Shown: positions 61,930 through 64,000 of the stretch, piece after piece
How positions within the stretch are numbered: the stretch's first letter is position 1
Layout of the letters: every line of letters starts with the position of its first letter
NCBI GenBank assembly: GCA_051453625.1
Contig: JBOZIK010000001.1
Coordinates: forward strand, 238,586,994 to 238,650,993
Origin: Welwitschia mirabilis
Lineage: Eukaryota > Gnetophyta > Gnetopsida > Welwitschiales
Reading direction: 5' to 3'
DNA length: 64,000 bases
Position numbers and translations under genes: made by a program
Notes under the pieces: generated by a model
Seen by the model: only the letters and a program-made list of their open reading frames with translations
Databases searched by the model: none
What the model was told of the DNA's origin: nothing

Positions 61930-64000
61930 TTTGAGACAAATATGAAAAGCTAGTTATGCATTATCAAAGTAATAATAACTTGTAGCCTTAATAAAAATGA
62001 AGTTGATACAAAGACAAAGTATATAATATGAACAACTCGATTTAGCATATTTTACTCTCTTAAAATAAGGGTTCATAAGTGTTTGAATGTCTTTTAATTA
62101 TCTAAAATCTAGTTGATCATCCATAAATTACAAAAGTCTAAAATGCTTGAAAATACTATATGATGAAAGGCTAAGTAAAATCAAGTTAATAAATTTTTAA
62201 AAAGATTATTTAAATAATTAAATTTAAATAAAGATAAGTGATGAACATCCCCTCAAGAAAATAGACCTCAATAAATCAATTTCTTCAACTAAAATACTAG
62301 TATTGAAACAAAATTATTATTTCTTGTTTTGCATTTATTCCTATGTCCAAAAGCTAGATATTCCAACATAGTTATTGCATTGCATTTTTTTTAGAAAACT
62401 AAGAACTAAACCATATGAAAACCAATTGATAAACCATAAAGGGTATGCATGAATTTTTTAGAGGAATTAATTGGTAGTAAATAATATGAATAAATAACAC
62501 TTTAACTTTGCAAAGTTTATTAGCAACAGAAAAATAAAGATTTCATATATTTCATGGAAAAACAATCTCTTACCAAACTAATGGTATAAAGAATGTGAAA
62601 CATAGATTTCATTTAAAGATTAATTTTGGAAATGAAAGACATCAATGATACTATTAGGGATCTAATAATTTTGAGGAATCTTTTTAGGATCATAGGTTAG
62701 GATAGGTCTAACCTACTTAAGAAGCTTCCTAATATTCACTACTAAGCATGAATTCCAAAGATAATGTTTACTCAAATTTAGAATTCCAAGATGTACCAAG
62801 ACACACTTTGAAAATGAGTTTTCATTAAATGTATAAGGTAAAGTGAAATTAATATAAGATGGAAGGATGTCACTTTAAGTATTACATGGATGTTGAAGAG
62901 GAAGAGATTGAGAGACATTAGGAATAAACTCCTCAAAGTTATAAGTTTCATTGGAAATAAGAAAAGGGATGTGATTTTGGTATTCATGTGAATTTTCAAA
63001 TAGAATAAATGAAGAAATGTTATCATTCTCAAGATCATAAGTTAATGTGGAAGTAAGAGTAAAAGAAAAATGTCTTTATGATTTTACATAAAAGTACATA
63101 TGAGATGGATTAAGAAACATGGGTAGACTCTTGAGGTTGGATTATTACATAAAAGGAACAAGTATATCCTTCATTAAGTTTAGGTAAATCTCCATAAGTT
63201 CTTCATTATTCCTTTTCTTTTCATTATTGTCTTAATAATTACTTTGTTAAATGATTTCTTTACTTTCATCATCATTCTTAAGGTGGAATGTAGTAGAAAT
63301 AATGGGGTAGGTTTAAGAATATTACTATTTCCTATAGCTTTATATGATAATTTAAAATAATATCTTTATATTATCATTGAGCTTTTTACTTTTGTTTACA
63401 CATAGATAAAGAGTTTTGTGTAGAGAATATATATCTTCTTCATAGTTATTTATGGGAGACAGTTGGGGTTTACTAAAACAATTATAGAATTATTCTTTAA
63501 AAGAGGAAGAAAGTTTAGGATCATACTTACAAGAATGTTGAAAATAGAAAGATTAAAAAGATGAAGGGAAAAAGAAGTAATATGGAAAAGAGGAAGGGGT
63601 ATTAGTTTCAACAACATCCTTCAAAGGCAAGTTATTCTTTCTATTAGCCAAGATTCCTTGAATAGACTTACCTTTCTTACTTTTACAAAAAATTTTATGT
63701 AAATATTTCTTACCATCTATGAACTTATTTTTTAATTGAAAATTACTTATTATTTTACTAAGGATTTCATATAGAGTTCCCCCCCTCCATAAAAGCATCA
63801 TTTTCCAATGGAAAATTATTTCTTCATTCTACACATAGAGTTCTTTTGTCTTTCATAAAACCAAGCTTTAGTAACACCAAAAAAGTAGGTGACATATGAA
63901 TATTTTAAATAGTAATTTTTAGAATAATATTAAAGCAAAAATATTATACTAATTTATTAAATATTATTATTAAAATAAAATGATACAAAAAGGAAAATAA

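Larger units (their letters stand above)
60480..64000. other. Unassigned AT-rich region
   Basis: No known domain. On minus, 63040 to 62780 reads as an acidic, Phe- and Asn-rich frame with a style like the NA-family ORF, but I could not align it to either copy. The minus-strand open frames 62778-63038 and 63553-63801 are unrecognised. Confidence 0.4.

Noticed and set aside
1-64000. Host genes, tRNA or rRNA genes, CRISPR arrays, bacterial features
   Set aside because: No cloverleaf, rRNA core, spaced direct repeats or long intact host-like ORF was seen. The tRNA-like matches are only retrotransposon primer sites.

Overview
The window looks like heterochromatic DNA of a land plant, very probably a vascular plant. 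It is strongly AT-rich, poor in CpG and broken by assembly gaps. I found no host gene, tRNA, rRNA or CRISPR array. What can be recognised is decayed retrotransposons of plant types: Ty3/gypsy elements with Athila/Tat-like gag and pol and tRNA-Asp-type primer sites, a Ty1/copia element, an L1-type LINE with a DUF4283-like ORF1 and a zf-RVT domain, a second LINE type with a GDFNAR endonuclease motif, and non-autonomous LTR elements.

Layout. 1-2327: unassigned. 2328-9117 (minus): non-autonomous LTR element 'NA-1', next to a Ty3 gag/protease remnant (9118-11600) that has lost most of pol. 11600-17750: unassigned. 17755-29080 (plus): a three-layer nest. A copia gag (17755-18420) and copia protease/integrase (27720-29080) flank a LINE (about 18640-19480 and 24838-27480), and that LINE is split inside its endonuclease by a second NA element, 'NA-2' (19481-24837). 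29080-32600: unassigned, with a GT microsatellite. 32600-45000: a minus-strand LINE split by a full-length dead Ty3 element (34654-43331). 45000-49620: mostly unassigned. 49620-54220 (plus): L1-type LINE. 54317-60479 (plus): LTR element with gag as its only recognisable gene, and a 112-bp tandem array. 60480-64000: unassigned.

None of these genes works today. Every long reading frame is cut by stops, mostly where the family has Gln, Trp or Arg codons, as expected from long-term C-to-T decay of methylated cytosines. The primer sites tell the same story: 23 of 24 differences from the tRNA-Asp complement are transitions.

The most unusual object is NA-2. It has one full LTR on the left, but its right end is an inverted copy of about 160 bp of the left LTR's outer tip instead of a second LTR. 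Perfect ATAGG target duplications bound it, and the host LINE reading frame stays in register across the insertion. It therefore seems to have integrated with two U3 tips as its ends.

Coordinates of decayed domains are approximate (tens of bases). Boundaries of LTRs, primer sites, gaps and target duplications were counted base by base.
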